A DNA stretch of 64,000 bases, from the NCBI GenBank assembly GCA_001661515.1, contig LUVW01000026.1, positions 270,839-334,838 of the forward strand. Reading direction: 5' to 3'. This document shows, in pieces, positions 19,460 through 29,253 of this stretch; position 1 is the stretch's first letter, and each line of letters starts with the position of its first letter. Below the pieces are notes generated by a model. The model worked only from the letters and a program-made list of their open reading frames with translations, did not search any database and had not been told where the DNA came from. This stretch comes from Capniomyces stellatus. Lineage: Eukaryota; Kickxellomycota; Harpellomycetes; Harpellales; Legeriomycetaceae. Both the position numbers and the translations under genes were made by a program.

Positions 19460-21430
19460 ATGAGAGTGATAGGAGTAGTAAGTACGTGGATGTTGGTGCA
19501 GGGGATGTTTGGGAGAGTGTTTGGGGCAGAGGAAGGAGGGGGTAAGCTTGTGGAGTTTGCAGGGGGGGACTTTAAGGAGGGGATTAAGGAGGGGGGCTGG
19601 GCGGTGAAGTTTTGGTCAAGAAAGACACAGGAGATGGAAGGGGCGGTTGGGGATAGCAAAGCGTTTGAGGGGACTTGGGAGCGGGTGGTTAAGGAGTGGG
19701 GGGAGGAGGATTGGAACAAGAAGGTGTACAAGGTAGGGTTTATGAAGGTGGATTGCGATAAGTTTGAAGAGGTTTGTAAGAAGGAGGGGGTGAGCAAGTA
19801 TCCGTCGGTGTTGATGTATATAAAGGGGAGCAAGATGAGGGAGGTTTTGGGGAATATGGGGTATGAGGAGGTGGATAAGGTGGTGAAGGACTTTGCGGAA
19901 AAGAAGAATGAGCAGGTGAACTTGAGTTTGATTGTGCATGAGAAGACGTTTGCAGAGACGATAAAGAAGGGGGTGTGGTTGGTGAAGTTTTACTCGCCAA
20001 ACTGTAGGTACTCACGGGACTTGATACCGGGGTGGGAGGAGCTGGTAGGGAAGGTGGGGGAGGACATGAAGAAGAAGGGGGTGCGGTTTGGAGAGGCGAA
20101 TTGTCTGGTGAATGGGCATTTGTGTCCAAATGAGCTGGTTGATGGGTACCCAACGATATTTTTGTATGTAGATGGGCTGAAGATTGAGGAGTGTTCGGTT
20201 GGAATAAGTTATGGGCAGCTGAGACCATACGTGGATAAGTTACCTGAGCGGTATCCAATGAAGGTGGAGGAAGCAAAGGCAAAGGTAAAGGCAGAGGGAG
20301 AAGTGGAAGTTTCAAAGTCAAAGCCAGAGGAGAAAAGCGGGGGTTTAGAGAGGATGGTAGGGTTGGAAGAAAAAGTGAATTTGGAGGGAAAGGTAAAAGT
20401 GCTGACGATTGGGAACTTTGAAGAGGAAATGAAGAAGGGAAAGTATTTTGTCAAGTTCTACAGCCCATCGTGCCACTTTTGCATCCAAATGGCACCAGCG
20501 TTCGTCGAGTTGGCAACAATGATGAAGGGAGAAATGCAGATTGGAGAGGTTAATTGTAACGAAAACTATGAATTGTGCAAGGCTCAGGGACTAAAAGGGT
20601 ACCCAACACTCCGTTTTTTCAACGCTAAAAAACACGTTGACTTTGTCGGTGGCGATCGGACAGCTGTCAACATGGCTGCGTTTGTCAGGAACAATGTCGT
20701 TGCTAAACCTCGTCTGATTGCCACTGCTGACGAGTACAACCGCGAGGCTCGTCCTGACAGACTGGTTGTTGTGTACTTTGCTGCTACTTCTGACCAGCCA
20801 AAAGACGCCCAAACTCTTGGGCAGTTTGTTGCAAACGGTTTTTTGGCTTCTGATTTTTACCAGATTCAAGATAAATCCGTTGCTGAGAAGGTTTTGCCAA
20901 ACAATCCAGTTGTCACTTCCAATAAAAACTTTTTCTTTATTGTCCGCAATCAGTCCCCAGTAGTCTACACCGGTGACCTCCACAACTACAATGACATTTC
21001 TGCCTTTTTCAATACAAACTTCAAACCCCAATCCACCATCAACAGTCCTGATTCTAACGCTAATAATAAGGCTATTGAAATTGATTTTTCCAACAAAAAC
21101 AACAATAATCCTCCCGCACAACTCCCCAACAATCCCCCGCAACATCCCAACAATCCCCCGCAACATCCCAATATTCCCCCGCAACATCCCAATATTCCTT
21201 CCGATAAAAACCGCGAAGTTGTTCTTGAAAAGGGAAATCTTAACCAGCCAATTATAACAACCGAACCATCCAAGTCTCTTTTCACTCGTGTAGCCGCTAT
21301 TGTCTTTGGTTCCTTCCTGTCTACACTAATATTTGTTGTTGGCCTTGTTGTTGTATACACTCTTGTCAAAAAGTTCCTTTCAAGAAGAAGTTCTCGTTCA
21401 CAATTCTTGCCACTTCACAAGTACAACTAG
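19460..21430 (+). CDS. PDI-like membrane protein with three thioredoxin domains (copy 1)
   Basis: 656 aa secretory-pathway thiol oxidoreductase-like protein. It has a signal peptide (about 1-22, ending GRVFGAEE) and three thioredoxin folds. The first (about 30-150) lacks an active-site pair. The second (about 155-275) has CRYS in FYSPNCRYSRDL (CxxS). The third (about 310-430) has a full CHFC in FYSPSCHFCIQM. Each ends with a typical GYPT/KYPS cis-Pro loop. A less conserved domain follows, then an Asn/Pro repeat (PPQHPNNP) and a C-terminal transmembrane helix (STLIFVVGLVVVYTLVKKFL) with a short basic tail. Type I topology with mixed active sites resembles yeast Eps1-type ER membrane PDIs. Substrate unknown. 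Confidence 0.85.
   Translation: MRVIGVVSTWMLVQGMFGRVFGAEEGGGKLVEFAGGDFKEGIKEGGWAVKFWSRKTQEMEGAVGDSKAFEGTWERVVKEWGEEDWNKKVYKVGFMKVDCDKFEEVCKKEGVSKYPSVLMYIKGSKMREVLGNMGYEEVDKVVKDFAEKKNEQVNLSLIVHEKTFAETIKKGVWLVKFYSPNCRYSRDLIPGWEELVGKVGEDMKKKGVRFGEANCLVNGHLCPNELVDGYPTIFLYVDGLKIEECSVGISYGQLRPYVDKLPERYPMKVEEAKAKVKAEGEVEVSKSKPEEKSGGLERMVGLEEKVNLEGKVKVLTIGNFEEEMKKGKYFVKFYSPSCHFCIQMAPAFVELATMMKGEMQIGEVNCNENYELCKAQGLKGYPTLRFFNAKKHVDFVGGDRTAVNMAAFVRNNVVAKPRLIATADEYNREARPDRLVVVYFAATSDQPKDAQTLGQFVANGFLASDFYQIQDKSVAEKVLPNNPVVTSNKNFFFIVRNQSPVVYTGDLHNYNDISAFFNTNFKPQSTINSPDSNANNKAIEIDFSNKNNNNPPAQLPNNPPQHPNNPPQHPNIPPQHPNIPSDKNREVVLEKGNLNQPIITTEPSKSLFTRVAAIVFGSFLSTLIFVVGLVVVYTLVKKFLSRRSSRSQFLPLHKYN
21112..21200 (+). 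repeat. In-frame 21-24 bp tandem repeat (PPQHPNNP)
   Basis: About four copies of a CCCCCGCAACATCCCAA-type unit encode PPQHPN(N/I)P in the juxtamembrane linker of the PDI-like protein. Confidence 0.85.
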
Positions 21431-21605
21431 TATTTATCTATCTACTACTTATTTAACTTTATTTAATTTTTGACTAGTATTCTTTTTCTTTTTTCAGTAT
21501 TAAATTAATAAAATCATAGTTTAAAAATAATAAGTAAATAAATAAATAAATAAAAAAGTAATGTATGTATGTTTATATATATGTTTTATTTTTATTTTTT
21601 TAATC

Positions 21606-24600
21606 CTAGTTTTTGGGTTTCAAGTAACTTTCGTTGGTTATTACTTTCCGACTTTGTAAATAACTCAGTGCCAAGTACCACATATCATGGTCCTTCATGC
21701 TGGTGGCTTTCAACCGAATGCTAGTAACAGTTCCACCACCCGCGTTTCTGCAGCTGACAACCAGACTGTAGCTGGGCAAATCTCCAAACTTTGAAGTTTG
21801 ATGGTCAGCAACAACTCTAACCTGGTCAATAAACAAACTTCTTCCAACATCAACCAAACCAATAACTTCACTTGACTTTGCGTCCCGGTTCATTGGCTTC
21901 TTGCTCCAGTTCAACATCTTTGCGTACGGATGGATCCAAAAGTACCGCAAGTTCTTTTCTGCTGTCATTCCTCCAAAGTTTGTTTGCTTGCTGTTGAACT
22001 TGTACATGTACGCTCCCACCATTGTCTTTGCCACCGCTTGTACTATCTTTGGGTCTGGCACGCTCTTTGCCTCTTTTCCGTCCCCCATCATTTCTCCTTG
22101 ACTTTTTCCTATGCTCTTCATCATCCCCCCAAAGTACTCTGACTCTTCTCCTCCTTCTTCCCTTCTTATTTCTCCCACCTTGCTACTCGCCAATCTACTG
22201 CTATTACTGCTGCTGCTACTGCGACTATTGTTCATTCCTCCTCCGCTAACCATACTGTTGCTAACCAATGGCGTTGAGTATGTCGTCTTTACTAACGACT
22301 TTAATATTGTGCTGTGCTCCCTCTCTCTATCTCTACCTTTTTTTTGTTCCACCTTTTGTTCCACCTTTTGTTCCACCTTTTGTTCCACCTTTTGCTCCAC
22401 TATTTGTTCCTCTTTCTTTGCCAACGCTTTCTTTATTGTCATCTTGCTAATTCCATACTTGGACCTTTGCATATTTACTTTTGCAAAGTTCCCTTCTATG
22501 AATTCATTACCACAATCATCTTCTTTTATAACCACCAAATCCTTGTCCTCAAACTCTAAAATCTTTTCCTTTTCCACTTCTTTTTCCTCTTCCTCTTTTT
22601 GGTTCACTTGTTTGTTTTTTGTATAATGTTGCATCCATTTTTTGCTGCTGAACCTCAATGACGAGTAATTTGGGAACGATTTCACGCGTTTTAATGTAGT
22701 TTCGTTCAATTTTATTGTTTCCAGCAACATGTTCTTCAAATCCTTGACATCCTTGACATCTTTTACTTTTGGTTCCTTTGTCTGATCCCCATCGTCTCCA
22801 TCCAACACATCGTCATCGCTGGCAACATCAGTTTGTGTCCCCACACTAACCATTTCAGCCTTTATTTCTGAAACATTTCCCACCTCAGCTCCAAACTTCT
22901 TGTTCAAGTTCATTCCTATCTTTTCCAGCGCCAAATTGTCTGTAACCACCATATTCTGCCTGCCCACACTGCTTCCTCCTCCATACATGTTTGCCATCCG
23001 CTTCCTTATCTTGCCTCCTGGACTCACACTTGCACTCATACTCTTGTTTACCCCCAAACTCACACTCAACCCCATCCCACTCGCCTTAACCCTTGACTTT
23101 TCACTCCCAACTTTTCCCCCACTCGACATCATCACTCTGTTCTGGATCGTCTTTTGCTTCTTGTTGTACTTTTTGATGTATTCTTCGTCCTCCTCTGAAT
23201 TCGAAAACATCAACTCGCTGCTGCTGGTTGTCTTGTTCGTTGGCGTTACTTGGTCTTCAAAAACTCTCCCCCCCATCTTCACCCCTGAATCCTCCACTCT
23301 ACAAGCCCTCATCTCTGGTGTCTTGTTCTCCTCCACATCTTTGCTCTTCTCACGGCTGCCACCAAGGTCTCCGCCCTCTAGAACCGGTTGACTCTTTGTA
23401 TTGGTTATCTTTTTTCCCTCATTGAACATCAAACTATCAATGTATCCACTAGCCGTTTTTTCCCTCTTTGTAACATCTTTTGACAAGATTTCATTTCCAT
23501 TTCCATTTTCAATCTTATCTCCAATATCATCCTCGCTCTTATCTTCAATCTTATCTTCAATCTTATCTTCAATCTTATCTTCAATCTTATCTCCAATCTT
23601 ATCTCCAATCTTATCTCCAATCTTATCTTCAATCTTATCCCCACTCACGCCATGTTCAATCCCCATTCGCTTCAACTTGCCTCTCATCTCATCATAGCTG
23701 GCCTGAAGTTTTTTCACCTTCTCCTCGCTGCTGTCTTTCACCAGTTCCAGTTCCCGTCTGCTCCTGGTAACCTCATACTCAAGCCTGAGTCTATTTTTAT
23801 TTGTTCGCTGTTCCATCTGCTCCATTTCTTTTGTCTTTTCGTCCAGCTGTTTTTGAAGTAGCAGTAAAGAGTCTATTGTTCTTTTGTGGTCAAACTGGAG
23901 CCTGTTGTGCTTGATCTGGAGCTTCTCGATTGTGTCTAGTCCCTTTGAGTTCTCTATTTGCAGGTTGTACATTTGTTCGTCTAGCAACTCGTGTTGGTCC
24001 ATTGCTCTCTTCAACTTCTTGTCCAGCTCCTTCTTCTCTGCAAACGAGTCGTCATCCACCAACTTTTGCATCAATTCCTTTGCCATGTCCAACACCTCAT
24101 TCAGCTTTTCTGCCATCTTGCTTCCTCCCGTCTTTACCGCTCCCTTTCTTCCATTCGCCAGTCTCGATTGCACTTCCACTTGTACCTGCATCACTCCGCT
24201 CCCCTCCTTTCTTCTCCCCCAACTCTCTGGATTCTGAATCACCTTTCCAAACTCTGTCTTAAACTCTTCATAATTACTCAATGCCTTCTCCTCCTCTTCA
24301 GTCATCTCTTCACCACCAACTACTATCCCAACATCTCCAACTCTTCTCTCCTTTTCCTCCATCATCGACACTCCCCCCAACTTTACCAACCCCAACTCTA
24401 GCTCCTCCTCAATTATCATATCCATTCCTTCATCACTCAAATGCCCCTCATCACCATACTCACCCTCTTCTTCAAATCCCAACCCAATCTCAGTAACCGC
24501 CAACACTCCATCCACCCTTGATAACTCAGTATGCTCCGACAATCCTACACCTTTTCCACCAAGCACATCTCCCCCACTTATATCACCACCGTCTCCAAAC

Positions 24601-25034
24601 TTGACGTCTTCATATTCTACTGTTGTTTCCTCCGACAAACTCTTGTTGTTTAGCGATATCGAGTTGCTTCCTATGTACGATTTCAAGTACTTGAACTTTT
24701 TCACCTCAAGCTTCCTCTCATACTTTGCCTTGCACGCTGCACATCGCTGCATATGCTTCGCCTTTCTGCTACTCATACCAACCTCCCCCCCATCCTTTCC
24801 CATCGACTTTAATGTCACTGGACTTGCTACTTTCTTTTCGTTACTCGCACCCCACTTTTTTGCCTTGTACCCATTTGTTCTGCTACCAAACACCTCCCCA
24901 TACTCCGACTCGCTATTTCCCATCCCGCTATTATCTATCCCGCTATTATCTATCCCGCTATTATCTATCCCGCTATTATCTATCCCGCTGTTTGCAATAC
25001 TCGGTATTTCCTTTACTGTCTCTGGCTTTATCAT
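21606..25034 (-). CDS. Num1/Mcp5-like cortical anchor with C-terminal PH domain
   Basis: 1142 aa, single exon, from the ATG at 25034 (the frame extends one non-ATG codon further). A charged, partly repetitive N-terminus leads to a coiled coil at about 306-456 (KLKRAMDQHELLDEQM and following heptads). A long disordered, repeat-bearing middle comes next. The PH domain, about 1003-1130, contains TMVGAYMYKF, RYFWIHPYAKMLNWSKKP and SLVVSCRN. The M-x-G-x-x-x-Y-K and RYFWIHPYxxxLxWS pattern is that of Num1/ApsA/Mcp5 proteins, which bind plasma-membrane PIP2 and anchor dynein or mitochondria at the cortex (family knowledge). Coiled coil plus C-terminal PH matches fission yeast Mcp5 in both order and size. 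It converges with PDI-like copy 1, 175 bp apart. Confidence 0.85.
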   Translation of the reverse strand: MIKPETVKEIPSIANSGIDNSGIDNSGIDNSGIDNSGMGNSESEYGEVFGSRTNGYKAKKWGASNEKKVASPVTLKSMGKDGGEVGMSSRKAKHMQRCAACKAKYERKLEVKKFKYLKSYIGSNSISLNNKSLSEETTVEYEDVKFGDGGDISGGDVLGGKGVGLSEHTELSRVDGVLAVTEIGLGFEEEGEYGDEGHLSDEGMDMIIEEELELGLVKLGGVSMMEEKERRVGDVGIVVGGEEMTEEEEKALSNYEEFKTEFGKVIQNPESWGRRKEGSGVMQVQVEVQSRLANGRKGAVKTGGSKMAEKLNEVLDMAKELMQKLVDDDSFAEKKELDKKLKRAMDQHELLDEQMYNLQIENSKGLDTIEKLQIKHNRLQFDHKRTIDSLLLLQKQLDEKTKEMEQMEQRTNKNRLRLEYEVTRSRRELELVKDSSEEKVKKLQASYDEMRGKLKRMGIEHGVSGDKIEDKIGDKIGDKIGDKIEDKIEDKIEDKIEDKSEDDIGDKIENGNGNEILSKDVTKREKTASGYIDSLMFNEGKKITNTKSQPVLEGGDLGGSREKSKDVEENKTPEMRACRVEDSGVKMGGRVFEDQVTPTNKTTSSSELMFSNSEEDEEYIKKYNKKQKTIQNRVMMSSGGKVGSEKSRVKASGMGLSVSLGVNKSMSASVSPGGKIRKRMANMYGGGSSVGRQNMVVTDNLALEKIGMNLNKKFGAEVGNVSEIKAEMVSVGTQTDVASDDDVLDGDDGDQTKEPKVKDVKDVKDLKNMLLETIKLNETTLKRVKSFPNYSSLRFSSKKWMQHYTKNKQVNQKEEEEKEVEKEKILEFEDKDLVVIKEDDCGNEFIEGNFAKVNMQRSKYGISKMTIKKALAKKEEQIVEQKVEQKVEQKVEQKVEQKKGRDREREHSTILKSLVKTTYSTPLVSNSMVSGGGMNNSRSSSSSNSSRLASSKVGEIRREEGGEESEYFGGMMKSIGKSQGEMMGDGKEAKSVPDPKIVQAVAKTMVGAYMYKFNSKQTNFGGMTAEKNLRYFWIHPYAKMLNWSKKPMNRDAKSSEVIGLVDVGRSLFIDQVRVVADHQTSKFGDLPSYSLVVSCRNAGGGTVTSIRLKATSMKDHDMWYLALSYLQSRKVITNESYLKPKN
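22338..22399 (-). repeat. 12-bp in-frame tandem repeat (VEQK)
   Basis: About five copies of the unit TTTTGTTCCACC on the plus strand encode EQKVEQKVEQK in the Num1-like protein. Confidence 0.9.
23536..23642 (-). repeat. 12-bp in-frame tandem repeat (KIED/KIGD)
   Basis: About nine copies of TTATCTTCAATC or TTATCTCCAATC on the plus strand encode DKIEDKIGDKIG. The unit is four residues, so copy number can vary without frameshift. Confidence 0.9.
24922..24990 (-). repeat. 15-bp in-frame tandem repeat (SGIDN)
   Basis: Four near-identical copies of CTATTATCTATCCCG on the plus strand encode NSGIDNSGIDNSGIDN near the N-terminus of the Num1-like protein. Confidence 0.9.
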
Positions 25035-27833
25035 CAACTGTATACTCTAACGCCAACTTTCTAATTTTTCTTTTCACTCTCTATCTATCTATTTTACACG
25101 TTATTATATCGTCAAGTTATAATACAGGTTTACTAGCACTATCCCTGTTTATGTATCCTCTCTTCTTGGTGTTATACCTTGTTTGATCAAGCTGATACTT
25201 TGTTGAGGGATGTCTTGTTGTATAAATACTGGTTTTTATTTCTGCGTTTTTCGCCTCTTTTGCTTTATTTCTGTTGTTATGCGTTTGCAAGGCTTTAGAA
25301 TAATTTTACATTAGTTCGGTAATTTAAGGTATTGTTCTGTTTTGTATAATCAAAGTATCCAAAGTATTTCCGCGTTTCCAACTATCTTTTCTACTTTGTT
25401 CGCTTTGAGTGTATATATATATCAGTTGCTATATTTTATTAGGGAGTTATGTTGAGGTTGGCGGATAAGGGAAAAGTGTATTGCTTTATTGAACAAGAAA
25501 TAAGGGCGTATATTCCTTTGTACTCTTTGTCAAAGGCGTGAATTGTGTATCTAGGTATATAAAAAGAACGAGGTTTCGTTTCCTTTTCTTCTTTCAAGCC
25601 AACTTTGAGCCAGTATTTTATTTCATTAGCCTTTTTTGTTTTTGTTTTTTGCTTTTTTGCTTTTGTTTTTGTTTTTTTTGTCGCTTTACAAAATAAACTT
25701 TAGATTTTGTATTGCCCTTTTTGGGTTGTGATTATGTAACATAATTTGTCATTATTAAGTTGCACTGGAAAATGCTATCAACCTTTTGAGGCTAGATATG
25801 CCTTGCTTGCTCAAGTTTCCTTTACCTTTTGTTTTGTTTTTTGTTTTTTTTGTTTGCACATTTTGTTATATTGAGCTGAATTAATAATTCCCTTTATACC
25901 TTGCTCTTATTAATAATATCTCCCCCCTCATTTTACCGTTTTTTTTTAGCTTGGAAATTTTTAACAAATAGCTTAGATTAAATCTTCAAAAACAAACATC
26001 AAATTCCAAATTGCAATAGTAATAATAATGGTAGAATTTTCAATAATAATAAAAGGCAGAATAATGTGGATTGTTTCTCTATCCATATTCGTATTACTCC
26101 AACTTGGAAAAAACCTTTATTTCCCTCCCAATTTCTACATTTTGACTTGCAAATCATACTGGTTCTAGGCAATTTTCCATGTTGTTTAATTTGCTCCAAA
26201 AAATGGCCAATACATTTCGAATTCTTTTGCCTTCATAACCCAATATCATTTTTTGGTTCTAAAATCACCATTTTCTTTTCTTCCTCTTTTTTTATGGCAC
26301 AACTTTCCCTCTTTTCCTCCTTATTGCTATTATACTAATATACTACCGTTCGTTTATTAAAGTGGTACTCTCTTAGCACTCGGGATTTAATTAAAATAGC
26401 CTATTTTCCTATTAATTTTTTGGTAAATTCTCATCCAGACGCCTTTTTTTTTGTATTTACATTCAGTTTCTACTCCCCCTAAACACCCTCCATTCTGCTT
26501 GCAACAATATATCAAAATGTATACGATGCTGAATATCAAACACACAGAAATACATTTAATACACGGTTTGGATGACACGTAAGGTCTTGTCATAGCACTA
26601 TAAACCACATTCTCCTATTCGGATTCAACCTTGCTTTACATCTCTCTCCAACCCTTTCTTGCTTTTGTTTGTTTTGTTTTGTTTTTGTTTTTGTTTCCGT
26701 TTTGCGTTGCACATTATACATTGTATTGTTTGTTCATCGCTGCTTTCCAGTTTCATTCTCGCAAACTGATCGTGTATTACCATTGTATACCAAATCAAAG
26801 AGAGAGAATAAATAAAATAAATAAATAAAGTAAAAAGATACTAATAATTCTTAACATCTGCATTTTTCTTTGCTTGTATGTAAAACACAATTATAATCTC
26901 GTTGTATCAGCTAACATTACATTTTTCGTCACATTCAATCATCAGGTTCTGTCAGATTACTACCTTTCAATGTACTACACCCAGGTTTTATATCAGCCTG
27001 TTCCTGCACTGCTTTACTTTTGTTTCTGTAAACTGTTAGTTTGTAACAATGATCCAAAAATAATAAACCAACGATAACTGAATAACCAAAGGCAAAACAC
27101 TAGCTCTTACAAAGACACAATTTTGGTCAATTGGTTTACAATAAAAAAAAATACAATTTGATTTCAATAAAAAAAAAAAATACAATTTTAGCCAATGTAT
27201 GAGAAAATAGAAATAAATCTTACCACCAACGCCATTATTCACAGTTCCAATCAACTTTTACCCAATTGTTTGTCTATTTGCTTTCTGACTTGCTCAAGTG
27301 TATCAAAAGTTGGGTAAACCAAGTCACTTGTAAACCAACGTTTTAATGGGCAAAATACCCAGTATATAAGAAAACAAAGTCCAACGGCACCCATATCCCC
27401 CCCCCCCCTCCACATCAGTTGGTCAACATCAACACAAACCGCTTACTCTTATTATGTAAAAAAGCAAGGTTCAAAGAGCAGTTTTTACATTTACTTTACA
27501 CAAACAATGATTATGACGGTAAAAAAAAAACCTGCAAAAGACCAGTTTAAATTTTGATTACGATCATTTGTAATTCGATTTAACAAAGGATGATATATTC
27601 GTGCTTTTCTTTTCTTTTCTTTTTTGTTACCATTTATTATTTTTTAAAATGGAGTTAATGTAAATATTGGAACTAGCAAAAGTAGGAAAGTAAATAAAGT
27701 AACCTTGTAATAAAATAGAAAAGTAGAAAAGAGCAAGTATGTATACAAGTGTTTGTAAAGATGTTTGTAAATATGATTGTATGAATTTATGAGTGGTTGG
27801 TGTTGGCAATGGCGAGAAAGAACTGGATTGGTT
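25035..27833. other. Intergenic region, no supported gene
   Basis: 2.8 kb between the Num1-like start and the Nse2 3' end. It is T-rich with repeated GTTTTTG-type tracts near 25640-25680 and a C run near 27394-27408. A short ATG frame at 25448-25543 could be a leader ORF of unknown relevance. No exon series recognised. Confidence 0.5.
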
Positions 27834-29045
27834 CTAACGGAGAACAGTGTACTACAAGTATATATCGAGTAAATGTATAGTTGTTAAAATTAGAATATAT
27901 AATATAGAATTAGAAATAGAAATAGAAATAAAAATAAAAAAAACTCACGTCTTTTAGTTGTTCTTTTTGATTTTTTATTCGAATGATTCGGGCAATTCTA
28001 CTTTCCAAGGTTTTGTTTTCATGCAAGTCCTTTGACGTGATTTTGTGTCTACAGCCGGTTACAGGACAGCTTCTGCTAGATCCGCGTAAATACTCGATGA
28101 TTGCGCTTTTGGAATAGCTATGACCACACACCTTGCTAAAAAACAAAACAAAAAACAAAAAGTCAAAGCAAAATTAAGAGTTAAATTAAGAGCAAAAAAA
28201 AAAAAAAAAAAAAAGTATGATATATATGTTACCTGGTTAGTGGGGATTCGAGGTAGTTTGTTGTTAGTGGGCAATGTAAAACTATGCTTGATTGACCAAC
28301 AACCAAGTCTTCTTCTTCGTCCTCGTTATGAAAGAGGGGAGGCATTGGTGAGTCGGGGTTGTTGAGTTCCCAAAGCTGTGTCCTGTAATCGTGGTACCAT
28401 TGTTGTTTGGATATTCTGGCGGATTCAGAAAGGGCGTTGTGGTCTTGGATACTTTTATTTAATGAAGATTCAAAAGTGGAGCTAGAATCGTTGTTCTAAA
28501 TCAATGTACAAGAAGGATAGAATTGAATCGAATAAACAACTGTGAATTATTAATATAGCAAGAGGGATTGGAAGAGGAAGAGGAAGAGAGAGAAGAAGAA
28601 AAGAATAGTGGTAGATTGGTTGCAGAGTATAAAACTTACGGATAGATTAGAGTTTTGAAGATTATTGATTTCGGTTGTGACTAGTTGGTTAATGAGTCGA
28701 TTATCGTTCAATGAATGCATTATAGCTTCGACATTGACTTTGGACTAGTTGAAGAGAAAGAAAAAAAAAGAGATGAATAAAGGGCTTGTAAATGAAAGCG
28801 ATAAAGGAATTATGGATCAAGAAAAAAAAAAAAAAAGGTACCGTTTTTTTCAAATCAGTTTCCTCGAGATCTAGAGAGGCAAGAACAGCAGAGTCAGTGA
28901 GTTTGAGCAGTAGGTTTTGAAAGGAAGCAAGGTCTTGGTTAATTTTAAGTAGGGAGTTTTTCAACAAGGAGGGATCCATGTTGGAAAGGTGAGGAGAATT
29001 GTTGTTTTGGGATGGGGAACCGGTAGAATCGTCATCAGAATCCAT
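27834..29045 (-). CDS. NSE2: E3 SUMO ligase subunit Nse2/Mms21 of the Smc5/6 complex, five exons
   Basis: SUMO E3 ligase bound to Smc5/6, acting in DNA repair and chromosome segregation. Exons on the minus strand: 28842-29045, 28640-28744, 28233-28495, 27949-28135, and a proposed 18-bp terminal exon 27834-27851 (YTVLR, stop). All junctions are GT-AG and phases agree, giving about 258 aa. The N-terminal half is helical (SLLKINQDLASFQNLLLKL, INQLVTTEINNLQ), as expected for Smc5 binding. The C-terminal SP-RING runs across the last introns: LHCPLTTNYLESPLTSKVCG, then HSYSKSAIIEYL and RSCPVTGCRHKI. The terminal exon is the least certain part; without it the frame reads from 27948 into a Phe/Tyr tract ending at 27910. 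Confidence 0.85.
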
Positions 29046-29108
29046 ATTTGTAGTATAAGAAGAAAAGTTGAGTTGAGAATATTAAGAAGACAAAGGGGGG
29101 GGGGGGGG

Positions 29109-29130
29109 NNNNNNNNNNNNNNNNNNNNNN
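29109..29130. other. Sequence gap of 22 N flanked by poly(G)
   Basis: N run between G homopolymers in the region shared by the Nse2 promoter and the 3' flank of the second PDI-like gene. Confidence 0.95.
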
Positions 29131-29253
29131 GGGGGGGGGGGGGGAGAGAGAGAGTACGGTGATAAATAGAAAATTGATTGGATTAATGGAATTAACAAAA
29201 TTGGGTAATAAAATAAAAAATTGAATAAAAGCAAATAAGAAGAGAAAAAAAAG

